Assembly: GCA_020638675.1 (NCBI GenBank)
Contig: JACKID010000002.1
Location: 434,001-498,000 of the forward strand
Source of the DNA: Planctomycetota bacterium
GTDB lineage: Bacteria; Planctomycetota; UBA8742; UBA2392
Reading direction: 5' to 3'
Length of the DNA stretch: 64,000 nt
Shown: positions 1-8,294 of the stretch, piece after piece
How positions within the stretch are numbered: position 1 is the stretch's first letter
Layout: each line of letters starts with the position of its first letter
Position numbers and translations under genes: made by a program
Notes under the pieces: model-generated
What the model saw: only the letters and a program-made list of their open reading frames with translations
Database searches by the model: none
Told to the model about the DNA's origin: nothing

Positions 1-992
1 AGGCGCTCGACCTCGGCCCTGGATTCCGCCAGCGCCTTGGTGACGGCGTCGAGCTCGGCCTTTCGATCGTCCAGCTCGCGTGACTTGCGCTCGACCTCGT
101 CGCTCGCGTCCCGCCCGTCGGCCAGCTCCTTCCTGGCCACGGCCAGTTCGCGCCCGATCTCTTCGTTCTCCTTGATCTTCGCGTCGAGCTTCTTGCTGCC
201 CAGTTCCAGCTCTTGGCGCAGGTCTTTCACCTCCAGCTCAAGCTCCTCGACCTTTCGCCCGAGCTGGTCGTGTGCGTGCTCCGTGCGGCTCTCAGCGCCC
301 TGGGCTTCCTTCAGTGCGGACTTGAGCTGGGTGTTCTCGGTCTGGAGCGCCTTGATCTGGGCGTCCATCAGATCGAGTTCCTTCCTGGTGTCGTCGGGCA
401 CCGCCTCGGCGGCGTCGCTGTTCCTGGCCTCGAGCTCTTCCGCGCGCCGCACGGCTTCCTGCACCTCCGCCTTCAGGCGCCTGATCTCGGCCTCGGCGTC
501 GGCGTGGTGCTTCTTGGCCTCGTTCAGTTGCGCCTGCATGCGGCTCAGCTCGCCGCTGGGGGCGGCGCTTTCGAGCTTGTCCTGCAGGTCGCGATTTTTC
601 TCCAGCAGCGCGGCGCGCTCGTCCTGCAACCCCTGCAACTCGGCCTTGAGGCTCTTGATCTCGAGTTGCAATTCACCCTGGTCATCTTCGCCTGCTTTGG
701 CGTCGATTTCCCGCTTGTCTTCGCTGTCGAGCGAGGGCGCGTTGTCGGTGAATTCGACCGTGTTGCTGAGGTCGGCATCGGGCTCGACGTCGAGCGGGAC
801 GTTGGCATCGGTCGTGAGGTCCATCGGCTCGGGCTCGTTGGAAAGGCTCTCGGGCTCGGGCTCGACGTTGATGGTCACGTCGTGGACCTGCGGCTCGAGG
901 GTCAACTCCTGCTCGTCCCCGAAGCCCAATTCAGGATCGTCGAGGGAATCCTCGGGCATTAATGGCGCGTTGCCGGGGTCAGGCGCGTTCAT
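1..992 (-). CDS. Coiled-coil protein with acidic N-terminus (3' end outside window)
   Basis: About 330 codons are visible and the frame stays open to the left edge, so the C-terminus is missing. From the ATG at 992 the first roughly 90 residues are rich in Asp, Glu, Pro and Ser. After that the protein becomes a continuous heptad-like coiled coil full of Leu, Glu, Lys, Ala and Gln, for example around 'KAELDAVTKALAESRAEVE'. There is no signal peptide and no recognised enzyme domain. The start lies 19 bp after the gatA stop on the same strand, so it may be the last gene of gatC-gatA-this gene. An alternative start is Met12. The function is unknown; a structural or scaffold role is the most that can be said. 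Reading the opposite strand as coding gives only Ser-rich nonsense. Confidence 0.75.
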   Translation of the reverse strand, partial: MNAPDPGNAPLMPEDSLDDPELGFGDEQELTLEPQVHDVTINVEPEPESLSNEPEPMDLTTDANVPLDVEPDADLSNTVEFTDNAPSLDSEDKREIDAKAGEDDQGELQLEIKSLKAELQGLQDERAALLEKNRDLQDKLESAAPSGELSRMQAQLNEAKKHHADAEAEIRRLKAEVQEAVRRAEELEARNSDAAEAVPDDTRKELDLMDAQIKALQTENTQLKSALKEAQGAESRTEHAHDQLGRKVEELELEVKDLRQELELGSKKLDAKIKENEEIGRELAVARKELADGRDASDEVERKSRELDDRKAELDAVTKALAESRAEVER

Positions 993-1011
993 GAACCACC
1001 AGTTGGCGATT

Positions 1012-2463
1012 CTATGCGATTGCGGGCACCCGGTCCACTTTCGGCTTCAGTACCTGCTCGATTGCATGCGCGGCCGAGAGCAGTTCGGCGTCGGCGTAGG
1101 GTGCGGCCTGCAGGTGCATCCCGATCGGCAGCCCCGCGGCATCAAATCCCACGGGCATGCTGAGTGCGCACTGGCCCGCAAGGCTTGCCGGGATGGTGAA
1201 GACGTCACACAGGTACATGCTGAGCGGATCGGACTTTTCGCCCGCCTTGAATGCCGGGAACGGCGCACAAGGCCCGGCGATCAGGTCGCAGCTGTTCCAG
1301 GCCTCGTCAAAATCACGCTTGATCAGCGTGCGCACCTTGCCTGCACGCCCGTAGTACTCGTCGTAATGTCCGGCCGAGAGCGCATAGGTGCCCAGCATGA
1401 TGCGGCGCTTGACCTCGGGCCCGAAGCCGTCGCCCCGGCTGTTTTCGTACATGTCGAGCAGGTTGTCGGCCTGCCTGCGAAGCCCGTAGCGCACACCGTC
1501 AAAGCGGGACAGGTTGCTTGATGCCTCGGCGCTGGCGACGACGTAGTAGACGGCGATGCCGTATTCGGCGTGCGGCAACTCGACGTCGACGATTTCGGCG
1601 CCGAGGGATTTCATCGCGTCGATGGCGACGCCGACGGCATCGGCGACTTCGCGGTTCGGCATCTCGTCGAGGTACTGGCGTACGACGCCGACGCGCTTGC
1701 CCTTGAGATCGCCCTTCAGCAGCGCGGGGTAGTCCGGGACTTCGCGGTCGGGCGTCGTGCTGTCCATCGGGTCGCGGCCGGCCATGACTTTCAGTGAAAG
1801 TGCCGCGTCACGCACCGAGCGTGTGAACGGGCCGATCTGGTCCAGGCTGCTGGCAAACGCCACCAGCCCGTAGCGTGAGACGCGCCCGTAGCTGGGCTTG
1901 TAGCCCACCAGCCCGCAGAAGCTGGCCGGCAGGCGAATGCTGCCACCCGTATCGCTGCCCAGCGAGATATACGAGCTGCGTGCCGCAACGGTCGCCGCCG
2001 AGCCGCCTGAGCTGCCGCCGGGCACGCGGCTGACGTCCCACGGGTTGTGGGTCTGCTGCAGGGCGCTGTTTTCGCAACTGCTGCCCATGGCGAATTCGTC
2101 GAGGTTGGTCTTGCCGATGATGACCGCCCCCGCATCGCGCAACCGCTGCACGACCGTGGCGTCGTACGGGGCGACGAAGCCGTCCAGGATGCGCGAGGCG
2201 CACGTGGTGAGCTGGCCTTTGACGTGAATGTTGTCCTTGATGGCGATCGGCACGCCGGCCAAGGGGCCGCCTAACTTGCCGGCATCCACCGCGCGCGCCT
2301 GCTCGAGCGCGCCGTCTATGTCCAGGCGCAGGAAGGCACCTACCCTGGGCTCGGTTTTCTCTGCGTGCTCCAGGACCAGCGCAGTCAGCGCCTCGGCCGT
2401 CGTGTCCCTTTCACGAACAAGGCGGGCAGCTTCCGTTGCGTCGATGTTGAGCAGCTCATCCAT
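1012..2463 (-). CDS. gatA: Aspartyl/glutamyl-tRNA(Asn/Gln) amidotransferase subunit A
   Basis: This 483-residue protein is a full-length amidase-signature enzyme. With GatB and GatC it converts Glu-tRNA(Gln) or Asp-tRNA(Asn) to the amidated form, releasing ammonia from glutamine. The catalytic triad is visible: Lys76 in 'IAIKDN', Ser151 in 'GGSSGGSAA' and the nucleophile Ser175 in 'DTGGSIRLPA'. gatC ends 11 bp upstream, which supports a gatCA operon. gatB is not in the window, so it must lie elsewhere, as in many genomes where gatB is unlinked. The presence of GatCAB implies indirect charging of Gln- and/or Asn-tRNA. Confidence 0.97.
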   Translation of the reverse strand: MDELLNIDATEAARLVRERDTTAEALTALVLEHAEKTEPRVGAFLRLDIDGALEQARAVDAGKLGGPLAGVPIAIKDNIHVKGQLTTCASRILDGFVAPYDATVVQRLRDAGAVIIGKTNLDEFAMGSSCENSALQQTHNPWDVSRVPGGSSGGSAATVAARSSYISLGSDTGGSIRLPASFCGLVGYKPSYGRVSRYGLVAFASSLDQIGPFTRSVRDAALSLKVMAGRDPMDSTTPDREVPDYPALLKGDLKGKRVGVVRQYLDEMPNREVADAVGVAIDAMKSLGAEIVDVELPHAEYGIAVYYVVASAEASSNLSRFDGVRYGLRRQADNLLDMYENSRGDGFGPEVKRRIMLGTYALSAGHYDEYYGRAGKVRTLIKRDFDEAWNSCDLIAGPCAPFPAFKAGEKSDPLSMYLCDVFTIPASLAGQCALSMPVGFDAAGLPIGMHLQAAPYADAELLSAAHAIEQVLKPKVDRVPAIA

Positions 2464-2474
2464 GGCTGGAACGC

Positions 2475-2756
2475 CTATTCGATGACAGGCGGGACGCGGA
2501 AGAAGTTCTGTTCGCTGTCGGGGGCGTTGGACGTTGCCTCTTCGCGCTTGAAGCTGTCGCGCACCGCGTCCTCGCGCCAGAGGTTGCGGTCGCTGACCGG
2601 GTGAACCGTGGCCTCGACGCCGTCCACATTCGCTTTCGAGAGCTGGTCGATGTAGCCGGTGATCGCCGACATCTCGCCCGCGAAGCGTGCGATCTCGGCC
2701 TCAGTCAGCTTGAGTCGCGCGAGCCTTGCCACGTGCTGTACGGTCTTCTCGTCCAT
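2475..2756 (-). CDS. gatC: Aspartyl/glutamyl-tRNA(Asn/Gln) amidotransferase subunit C
   Basis: This 93-residue protein has the usual GatC size and pattern: an N-terminal helix 'VQHVARLARLKLTEAEI', a middle 'ITGYIDQLSKANVDGV' and a conserved 'LREDxV'-like segment here read as 'LWREDAVRDSF'. GatC stabilises the GatAB complex by wrapping around GatA. The frame is open further upstream, but the ATG at 2756 gives the family-sized product and leaves a 55-bp divergent spacer to lepB, which probably carries both promoters. gatA follows after 11 bp. Confidence 0.95.
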   Translation of the reverse strand: MDEKTVQHVARLARLKLTEAEIARFAGEMSAITGYIDQLSKANVDGVEATVHPVSDRNLWREDAVRDSFKREEATSNAPDSEQNFFRVPPVIE

Positions 2757-2811
2757 GGGCCCGTTGTATCGGGCACAAGCAAACGGGGCAACAAGGCGGC
2801 ATAATGCGGGC

Positions 2812-3519
2812 ATGAGCGAACCAGCCGTTGAGCCGACGCGAATTCCGACAATTGTGTCCGTGCTGACGCTGATCGCGGGCGGGCTGCTGGCGCTGTTCAT
2901 TCTCACGGTACTGGGCGTGGTGCCCCTCACCCGCGGGCTGTACCTGTGGCCTGTCATCTGGGCGGGTGCCACCGGCATACTGGGGTTCACGCGGCTCAAG
3001 CCGATGCCGGTAACTGTGCTCTCGATTGTCGCGGGCATGGCAACACTGGGTGGGCTGATTGCAGTGAACTTCAAGGCTGTGCGCGTCGAGGGGCAAAGCA
3101 TGGAGCCTACTCTCATGCCGGGCGACGTGTTGCTGGTCGACCTGACGGAGCCCCCGATGGGCCGATACGGCATCTACGTGCTGGACGTCGAGGGTGAGGA
3201 CCACAACCCGCTGATCAAACGTCTGGTAGGCCTGCCGGGCGAGTCCATGGACGCACGCTACGGGCGGATTCTTGCGGACAAGCAAGAAGTGTATCCGCGA
3301 GACGGCAGCGCGTCCGACACCTGGAACAAGGCGCGCCCGGCCTACGCCCGTTTCTACACCGGGACAATGGACCTGGCGGAGGACGAGTACTTCTTCCTCG
3401 GGGACAATCCACCCGACAGCCGCGACAGCAGGGAGTTCGGGCCGGTGCAGCGATCCGGCATCGAAGGCCGCGTGGTCTGGAGCCTGCGAGGCAGCGGCGG
3501 GTTCGGGCAGGTGAAATAG
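2812..3519 (+). CDS. lepB: Signal peptidase I
   Basis: This 235-residue membrane peptidase removes N-terminal signal peptides from secreted proteins. Three hydrophobic segments (about 12-38, 43-59 and 66-85) precede the catalytic domain. The Ser/Lys dyad is Ser96 in 'GQSMEPTLMPGD' and Lys136 in 'LIKRLVGLPGE'. The box E motif 'FFLGDNPPDSRDSR' lies at 195-207. The start at 2812 is chosen because the upstream in-frame sequence lies over the divergent gatC. The substrates are plentiful here: several neighbours carry ordinary Ala-x-Ala signal peptides. The stop codon is immediately followed by a 'CCCGGCCGGCCA' repeat that recurs after folC. Confidence 0.93.
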   Translation: MSEPAVEPTRIPTIVSVLTLIAGGLLALFILTVLGVVPLTRGLYLWPVIWAGATGILGFTRLKPMPVTVLSIVAGMATLGGLIAVNFKAVRVEGQSMEPTLMPGDVLLVDLTEPPMGRYGIYVLDVEGEDHNPLIKRLVGLPGESMDARYGRILADKQEVYPRDGSASDTWNKARPAYARFYTGTMDLAEDEYFFLGDNPPDSRDSREFGPVQRSGIEGRVVWSLRGSGGFGQVK

Positions 3520-3545
3520 CCCGGCCGGCCATGGCCGCGGGGTTC
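3520..3545 (+). repeat. CCCGGCCGGCCA repeat after lepB stop
   Basis: The sequence from the lepB stop codon onward ('TAGCCCGGCCGGCCATGGCC') is nearly identical to the sequence at the folC stop (21703-21725), including the stop codon itself. It is self-complementary in part and is probably a dispersed hairpin element that may help end transcription. Confidence 0.5.
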
Positions 3546-3555
3546 AGGTTGGCGC

Positions 3556-3606
3556 GGGGTTAAAACAAGACCGGCACCGAAGCGAACGGGTTCGCGACGG
3601 TGCCGG
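3556..3606 (-). terminator. Terminator of first porin gene
   Basis: Nested perfect stems pair 3571-3579 with 3598-3606 (CCGGCACCG/CGGTGCCGG) and 3582-3587 with 3590-3595 (GCGAAC/GTTCGC). On the minus strand the hairpin is followed by TCTTGTTTTAA, so it reads as an intrinsic terminator about 120 bp after the porin stop at 3727. Confidence 0.7.
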
Positions 3607-3651
3607 CTGAATTTCGGGGCTGCTCCGTTGTTATGCCCTCTGGAAGGGGTT

Positions 3652-3677
3652 GGGGGCAGCGGGCGATCGCTGCCCCC
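3652..3677. repeat. GC-rich hairpin
   Basis: A perfect 10-bp stem (GGGGGCAGCG at 3652-3661 with CGCTGCCCCC at 3668-3677) closes a 6-nt loop between the porin stop and its terminator. There is no U-run on either side, so it is more likely a 3'UTR stabilising structure than a second terminator. Confidence 0.5.
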
Positions 3678-3726
3678 GTCCAGGTTTCCAAGCAAGGCAT
3701 GGCATTGGATCCTGGGAAACCGCTTC

Positions 3727-5169
3727 CTAGAAGATCCACTGCAGCTGCAGGCGAACGATCCACAGGTCGTTGTGGTCGGCCCCTGAGCCACCCAGCGTGC
3801 CGCCGCCAAGAACGCGGTTCGGCAGGCTGTTGTAAACACCGTCAAGGCTGCGTGCGCCCGAGCCGTTGTCCGGACGAAGCGCCAGCTGCTGGCTGACCAT
3901 CAGGATGTCAAACGTCAGCTTCAGGTTGTCGCCCTGCAGGTAGTAGTTGACCGACAGGCCGATTTCCGTTGCGTCCGGACGCAGCGCGAAGGAACGCGGG
4001 TTGCCCGCAGCGCTGGTGCCGCCCTGCCAGAAGTCTTCCGCGTTCAGCATGCCGAAGCGGATGCCGACGTTGAACTGCTTCGGAAGGATGAAGTAGCTGA
4101 CGTCCACGGTGAAGCCGCTGTCTTCGAGGTTGCCGACGCTTGCCTGGTGGTCCGGGGTGAAGCGGTTGGCACCGCGGTTGTGGAACTCGGTGTGGCGCCA
4201 GAAGTACGCGACGTCCAGGCTCAGACCGTGCCAGCGGAAGTGGCCGTCGATGGTGATGGCCCAGGTGTCCTGGTTGGTGCGGAAGCGGCCCGAGGCCGTC
4301 GGGGTACCGACAGTGTCACCGCGGATACCGGCGTTGTCCGCATCGTAGCCACTGGTGAACCAGTTGACCGCGAGGCCGATGGCGAACAGCACGGCGTCGT
4401 ACTCGTCTTCGCCGCGCATGTCGTTGAGGCTGTGCTTGATATCGCCCAGCGGGTGCGTCTCAAGGCGAAGGTTGAGCATCATTTCGCCGTCAACGAGGTT
4501 GCTGAAGGAGTCGCTGATGCGGCTGACGTCCGCGTTGCGGAAGTCGTCGTTGTCCTTGAGCACGCCGTTGAAGATACCGATCTCATACTTCAGCCAGGTG
4601 ATGTCCTCACCGACCTTGCCGTCGATGTTGATACCCTTGGCGAAGTCCTGGTTGAACACTTCGTTGACGTAGCTGCGGTCAACGAACTGCTGGCTGCCGG
4701 AGCTGGTCATTTCTTCCCAGTTCCAGGCCAGCTTGAACTGACCGGCCTTGACGTTGATGTACTGCATGATCGCCCAGCGGAACCAGGCTTCTTCGACGAT
4801 CTCGTCGCCGCCGCCCGCAAAGGTCAGGGTGACCTTGTACTCAAATTCCTTCTGGAAGATGTAGCCGCTGAAAGCGGTCTTCACGCGGCGAATGCGGAAG
4901 TTGATGAAGTCCTTGCCGTTCTGTCCGTGCCCGCCGTTTGCTACTTCATTCTGGTACGTCAGGCGGAACTGGACGCGCGTGGTCATGCGCACCTGGAAAC
5001 CGTCCGTGGTGAATACCAGACCCTTCTTGCCAAGCGTTGTGTCCGCAGCACCTTCGCCGCCGTTGCGGCTCACGGTGCCAACATCATCGCTGTCTTGCGC
5101 CATCGCCGGCGCAGCCAGCAGCCCGATGCCGCAAAGCAGCATCAGGGCCATAGCCAGAAACTTGCTCAT
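3727..5169 (-). CDS. Outer-membrane porin, phosphate-selective O/P type (copy 1)
   Basis: This 480-residue protein has a signal peptide (1-24, ending AMA before Gln-Asp), alternating beta-strands and a terminal Trp-Ile-Phe, the C-terminal aromatic signature of Bam-assembled barrels. Sections such as 'RVQFRLTYQNEV' and 'FINFRIRRVKTAFSGY' match the Porin_O_P (OprP/OprO-like) pattern. The start at 5169 is set by the SD AAGGAGAG and the signal peptide. It is closely related to the porin at 6858-8294 and more distantly to the one between them. Phosphate or polyphosphate selectivity is known for the Pseudomonas members but cannot be read from this sequence, so the substrate is open. No phosphate-uptake genes are adjacent. 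Confidence 0.85.
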   Translation of the reverse strand: MSKFLAMALMLLCGIGLLAAPAMAQDSDDVGTVSRNGGEGAADTTLGKKGLVFTTDGFQVRMTTRVQFRLTYQNEVANGGHGQNGKDFINFRIRRVKTAFSGYIFQKEFEYKVTLTFAGGGDEIVEEAWFRWAIMQYINVKAGQFKLAWNWEEMTSSGSQQFVDRSYVNEVFNQDFAKGINIDGKVGEDITWLKYEIGIFNGVLKDNDDFRNADVSRISDSFSNLVDGEMMLNLRLETHPLGDIKHSLNDMRGEDEYDAVLFAIGLAVNWFTSGYDADNAGIRGDTVGTPTASGRFRTNQDTWAITIDGHFRWHGLSLDVAYFWRHTEFHNRGANRFTPDHQASVGNLEDSGFTVDVSYFILPKQFNVGIRFGMLNAEDFWQGGTSAAGNPRSFALRPDATEIGLSVNYYLQGDNLKLTFDILMVSQQLALRPDNGSGARSLDGVYNSLPNRVLGGGTLGGSGADHNDLWIVRLQLQWIF

Positions 5170-5348
5170 GGAATGCTCTCCTTTTCCGAATCTCACATGC
5201 CTGCCTGCACAGGAATGGGCAGAAGGTATGGAGATTGCCGGTGGAGATGCAACGGAGACTGTGTGGATTGACGAAACTCGAATGGCGCGACAACAGATTC
5301 CTAAACCAGCCTTAACAAAACCCGCCAAATCGCCTTGTTTTGGGCGAT

Positions 5349-5378
5349 CTAGCACACTTGACGTGTCAAGTGTGCTAG
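5349..5378. promoter_or_regulatory. Perfect 14-bp dyad between porin genes
   Basis: CTAGCACACTTGAC (5349-5362) and its exact complement (5365-5378) are separated by only GT. The right arm contains the TAG stop of the middle porin (5375-5377). A 2-nt loop and the lack of a U-run make a classical terminator unlikely on its own, so this could be a protein-binding operator for the next porin (start 5169) or a processing hairpin. An inner TTGACGTGTCAA core is visible. Confidence 0.6.
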
Positions 5379-6757
5379 AAAATCCACTGCACCTGGAAGC
5401 GCACGATCCAGAGAACGTCGTGGTCCGCGTTGGCGCGGCTCTGGCCCAGCAGCCCGTTGCGGGTCTGCGGGTCGTTGTACACGCCCGAAAGATAGCCTGA
5501 GCCCTTGTAGCTGTAGGCAAGCTGCTGGTCGACGTACAGGACGTCGAGGCTGAACTTGAGGCGCTCACCCTGCAGCAGGTAGCTGGCGTTGAAGCCGTAT
5601 TCCATGGCGTCCGGGCGGATCGCACGCTGCCGCAGGTCGGTCTGGCTGAGCGCAGCGTCCGCGCCCCAGAACTCATCGGCGTTCACGCTGCTTACACGGA
5701 CCGCCACGTTCAGGTCGATGAGGTGTATGTAGTACGAGGCCTCGAAGGACCAGCCCGAGTCCTCAAGGTCGCCGATGCCCTGCTTGTTGCTGTTGTCGAA
5801 CGCGTTGATGCCCTTGTTGTGAAACTGCGTCGTGCGCCAGTAGACGGCTGCATCCACCGCAATCCCGTACCAGCGGAAGTGCCCGTCGACCGTCACCGCC
5901 AACGTCTCCTGGCTCACGCGCGGGCGGCCTGAGCCGGTGGAGGTTGCGCCGCTGTCGTTGCGCAGGTCGGCGTTGTCGACGCGCGAGAACAGCAGGTTGA
6001 CGCCCGCGCCGAACGCCAGCAGCAACTGGTCGTGCTCGTCTTCCGAGCGGCGGTCGCCGTGGCCGTAGTCCATCAACCCGAAAGGATGGGTCTCCACGCG
6101 GGTGTTGAACATCAGCTCGTTGTCGATCAGGGTGCTGAACGAGTCAGATGTAAGCGCGCCGTCCTTGTTGCGGAAGTCGTCCTGCGCCGCCAGTACGCCG
6201 TTGTAGACGCCGAACCAGTACTTCACCCACGGGACGTCTGTGCCGAACTGCCCGTCGAGCCATACACCCTTGCCGTAGTCCTGGTTGAAGACTTCGTTGG
6301 CGTAGCTGCGTTCCTGAAAATTCAGGTTCAGGGCGTCGACCTGCTCCTCCCAGTTCCAGCGCACGGCGGCCTGGCCGCCGCTGACGTTCAGAAACTGGTG
6401 GAAGGCCCAGCGCAACTGAGCAACCTCGATCATCTCGTTGACAGGCCGCGCAAAGTTCAGTCGCAGCTCATACTGGAAGGACGGGTCGTAAATGTGCCCC
6501 TGGAAGTCCAACTTGGCCCGTGCGACGCGGAAGTTGCGAAAATCACGCCCGTTGGAGCCACCCCGACCGCTTTGCCCGACTTCCTCCTGGATGGTCAGGC
6601 GGAACTGGACATAGGTCTGGACGCGCAGGGAAAAACCCTCGGTCGCGAATGTCAGGCTGCGCGTGTCAAGCGTTGTCGTCGTAACGGTTTGCGCCGAAAG
6701 CACGCCCGCCGAAAGCAGCACAACCAGACCTGCGATGGCCAGCACGAAGCGTGTCAT
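5375..6757 (-). CDS. Outer-membrane porin, phosphate-selective O/P type (copy 2, divergent)
   Basis: This 460-residue barrel protein has a signal peptide (about 1-22, 'LLSAGVLSAQ') and ends in Trp-Ile-Phe. It shares the family blocks 'YVQFRLTIQEEV', 'DFRNFRVARAKLDFQG' and 'RSYANEVFNQDYGKG' with its two neighbours. It lacks their 'TTLGKKGLVFTTDGF' entry block in exact form (here 'DTRSLTFATEGF') and is clearly the outlier of the trio. Tandem duplication followed by divergence suggests a different solute preference or expression condition. A terminator at 6812-6833 separates it from the upstream porin, so each gene may have its own promoter. Confidence 0.82.
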   Translation of the reverse strand: MTRFVLAIAGLVVLLSAGVLSAQTVTTTTLDTRSLTFATEGFSLRVQTYVQFRLTIQEEVGQSGRGGSNGRDFRNFRVARAKLDFQGHIYDPSFQYELRLNFARPVNEMIEVAQLRWAFHQFLNVSGGQAAVRWNWEEQVDALNLNFQERSYANEVFNQDYGKGVWLDGQFGTDVPWVKYWFGVYNGVLAAQDDFRNKDGALTSDSFSTLIDNELMFNTRVETHPFGLMDYGHGDRRSEDEHDQLLLAFGAGVNLLFSRVDNADLRNDSGATSTGSGRPRVSQETLAVTVDGHFRWYGIAVDAAVYWRTTQFHNKGINAFDNSNKQGIGDLEDSGWSFEASYYIHLIDLNVAVRVSSVNADEFWGADAALSQTDLRQRAIRPDAMEYGFNASYLLQGERLKFSLDVLYVDQQLAYSYKGSGYLSGVYNDPQTRNGLLGQSRANADHDVLWIVRFQVQWIF

Positions 6758-6803
6758 GGATCGCCCCCCAAAACCGGTCCGGAGTGTAGAGAATCGCGGG
6801 TTA

Positions 6804-6840
6804 AAGCGAAAGGGCGGCCGTGATCGGCCGCCCTTTGCTT
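6804..6840 (-). terminator. Terminator between third and second porin
   Basis: Perfect 9-bp stem GGGCGGCCG (6812-6820) with CGGCCGCCC (6825-6833), loop TGAT. On the minus strand it is followed by TTTCGCTTTAA. It lies just after the stop of the porin at 6858. Confidence 0.8.
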
Positions 6841-6857
6841 TGAGACATGAACGATTC

Positions 6858-8294
6858 TTAGAAGATCCACTGCAGCTGCAGGCGGATGATCCAAAGATCG
6901 TTGTGGTCGGCGTCGTTCACGCCACCGATGCCGCCGCCGAAGGCTGCGCGGGTCGGAGGAGCGTTGTAAACGCCGTCCAGGCCGTTGTTGCTGGCCGCAA
7001 CCGGCAACTGCTGGCTGACCATGATGATGTCCAGGGTAAGCTTCAGGTTGTCGCCCTGGATGTAGTAGTTGACGCACAGGCCAAGCTCGGTGGTGTCCGG
7101 ACGAAGGCCGAAGACGCGAGCGTCTGAGCCGGTCCAGAAGTCGTCCGCGTTCAGCATGTCGAAGCGGATGCCAACACTGAGCTGGTTGACCAGAATCATG
7201 TAAGCAACTTCAAAGGTGAAGCCCGAGTCGGTCACGTTGGCGATACCAGCCTGGCTGGTCGGGTCAAACGTGTTGTCGCCGCGGTTGTGGAACTCGGTGT
7301 GGCGCCAGAAGAACGCGGCGTCCACGCTCAGGCCGTGCCAGCGGAAGTGGCCGTCGATGGTCATCGACAGGGTATCCTGGCTGGTACGGAAACGACCGGA
7401 AGCAGTTGCACCGGAGGTCGAGTTGTCAGCACGCGAGTTGCTGGCACCAAAGGCGTCGGCGGCGTCGTAGCCGCTCAGGAACCAGTTGACGCCAAGACCG
7501 ATGGCGAACAGGACCTGGTTGTACTCGTCTTCGCCGCGCATGTCGTTCATGCCGCGAGCAACTTCACCCAGCGGGTGCGTCTCAAGGCGAAGGTTGACCA
7601 TCATTTCGCCGTCGACGAGGTTGCTGAAGCTGTCGGAGTTGATCGCCTGGTCGCTGTTACGGAAGTCGGTGTTGGACTTCAGCGAGCCGTTGTAAACGCC
7701 AACCCAGTACTTCAGCCACGGGGTGTCTTCACCAACCTGGCCGTCAATCGTGATACCCTTGCTGTAGCCTTCGTTGAAGACCGCGTTGACAGCGCTGCGG
7801 TCAACGTGCTGCAGGCTGCCGGAGCTGACGAGCTCTTCCCAGTTGAACTGGGTCTTGCTCTGGCCGGCGGTGATGTTGATGTACTGCATCACTGCCCAGC
7901 GGAACGTGGCCACTTCAACGATGTTGTTGCCACCCGAGGCCCAGTTGAGCAGCAGCTCGTACTGGAATTCCTTCTGGAAGATGTGGCCAACGAACTTGGT
8001 CTTGGCGCGACGGATGCGGAAGTTGATGAAGTCCCGACCGTTCGTGCCGTTGTTGCCGTTCGCTACCTCGTTCTGGTAGGTCAGGCGGAATTGAACGCGG
8101 GTGGTTACGCGGAGCTCAAAGCCGTCCGTCGTAAACACCAGCCCCTTCTTGCCCAACGTGGTGTCTGCGGATCCTTCCGCACCACCGCGCTGGATTGAGC
8201 CGACGTCGTCGGCCTCGGACTGAGCCATCGCCGGCGCAGCCCATAGCCCCGCACTCATCATGAGTGCCAGAGCCATCCACCAAAATTTTGCCAT
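6858..8294 (-). CDS. Outer-membrane porin, phosphate-selective O/P type (copy 3)
   Basis: This 478-residue protein has a signal peptide ending 'APAMAQ' (about 1-24), a beta-barrel pattern and a terminal Trp-Ile-Phe. It is very similar to the copy at 3727-5169 over its whole length: the blocks 'TTLGKKGLVFTTDGF', 'RVQFRLTYQNEVANG' and 'FSNLVDGEMM' are shared. The two outer members are thus recent duplicates and the middle one is older or fast-evolving. The start at 8294 follows the SD GGGAGAG. It is the first gene of the trio and has a 700-bp upstream region. Porin_O_P membership is well supported; the solute is not known. Confidence 0.85.
   Translation of the reverse strand: MAKFWWMALALMMSAGLWAAPAMAQSEADDVGSIQRGGAEGSADTTLGKKGLVFTTDGFELRVTTRVQFRLTYQNEVANGNNGTNGRDFINFRIRRAKTKFVGHIFQKEFQYELLLNWASGGNNIVEVATFRWAVMQYINITAGQSKTQFNWEELVSSGSLQHVDRSAVNAVFNEGYSKGITIDGQVGEDTPWLKYWVGVYNGSLKSNTDFRNSDQAINSDSFSNLVDGEMMVNLRLETHPLGEVARGMNDMRGEDEYNQVLFAIGLGVNWFLSGYDAADAFGASNSRADNSTSGATASGRFRTSQDTLSMTIDGHFRWHGLSVDAAFFWRHTEFHNRGDNTFDPTSQAGIANVTDSGFTFEVAYMILVNQLSVGIRFDMLNADDFWTGSDARVFGLRPDTTELGLCVNYYIQGDNLKLTLDIIMVSQQLPVAASNNGLDGVYNAPPTRAAFGGGIGGVNDADHNDLWIIRLQLQWIF

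Noticed and set aside
37..1521. Long plus-strand open frame at the left edge
   Set aside because: It runs antisense to the coiled-coil gene and gatA, and its product is low-complexity Ser/Arg sequence with no domain.
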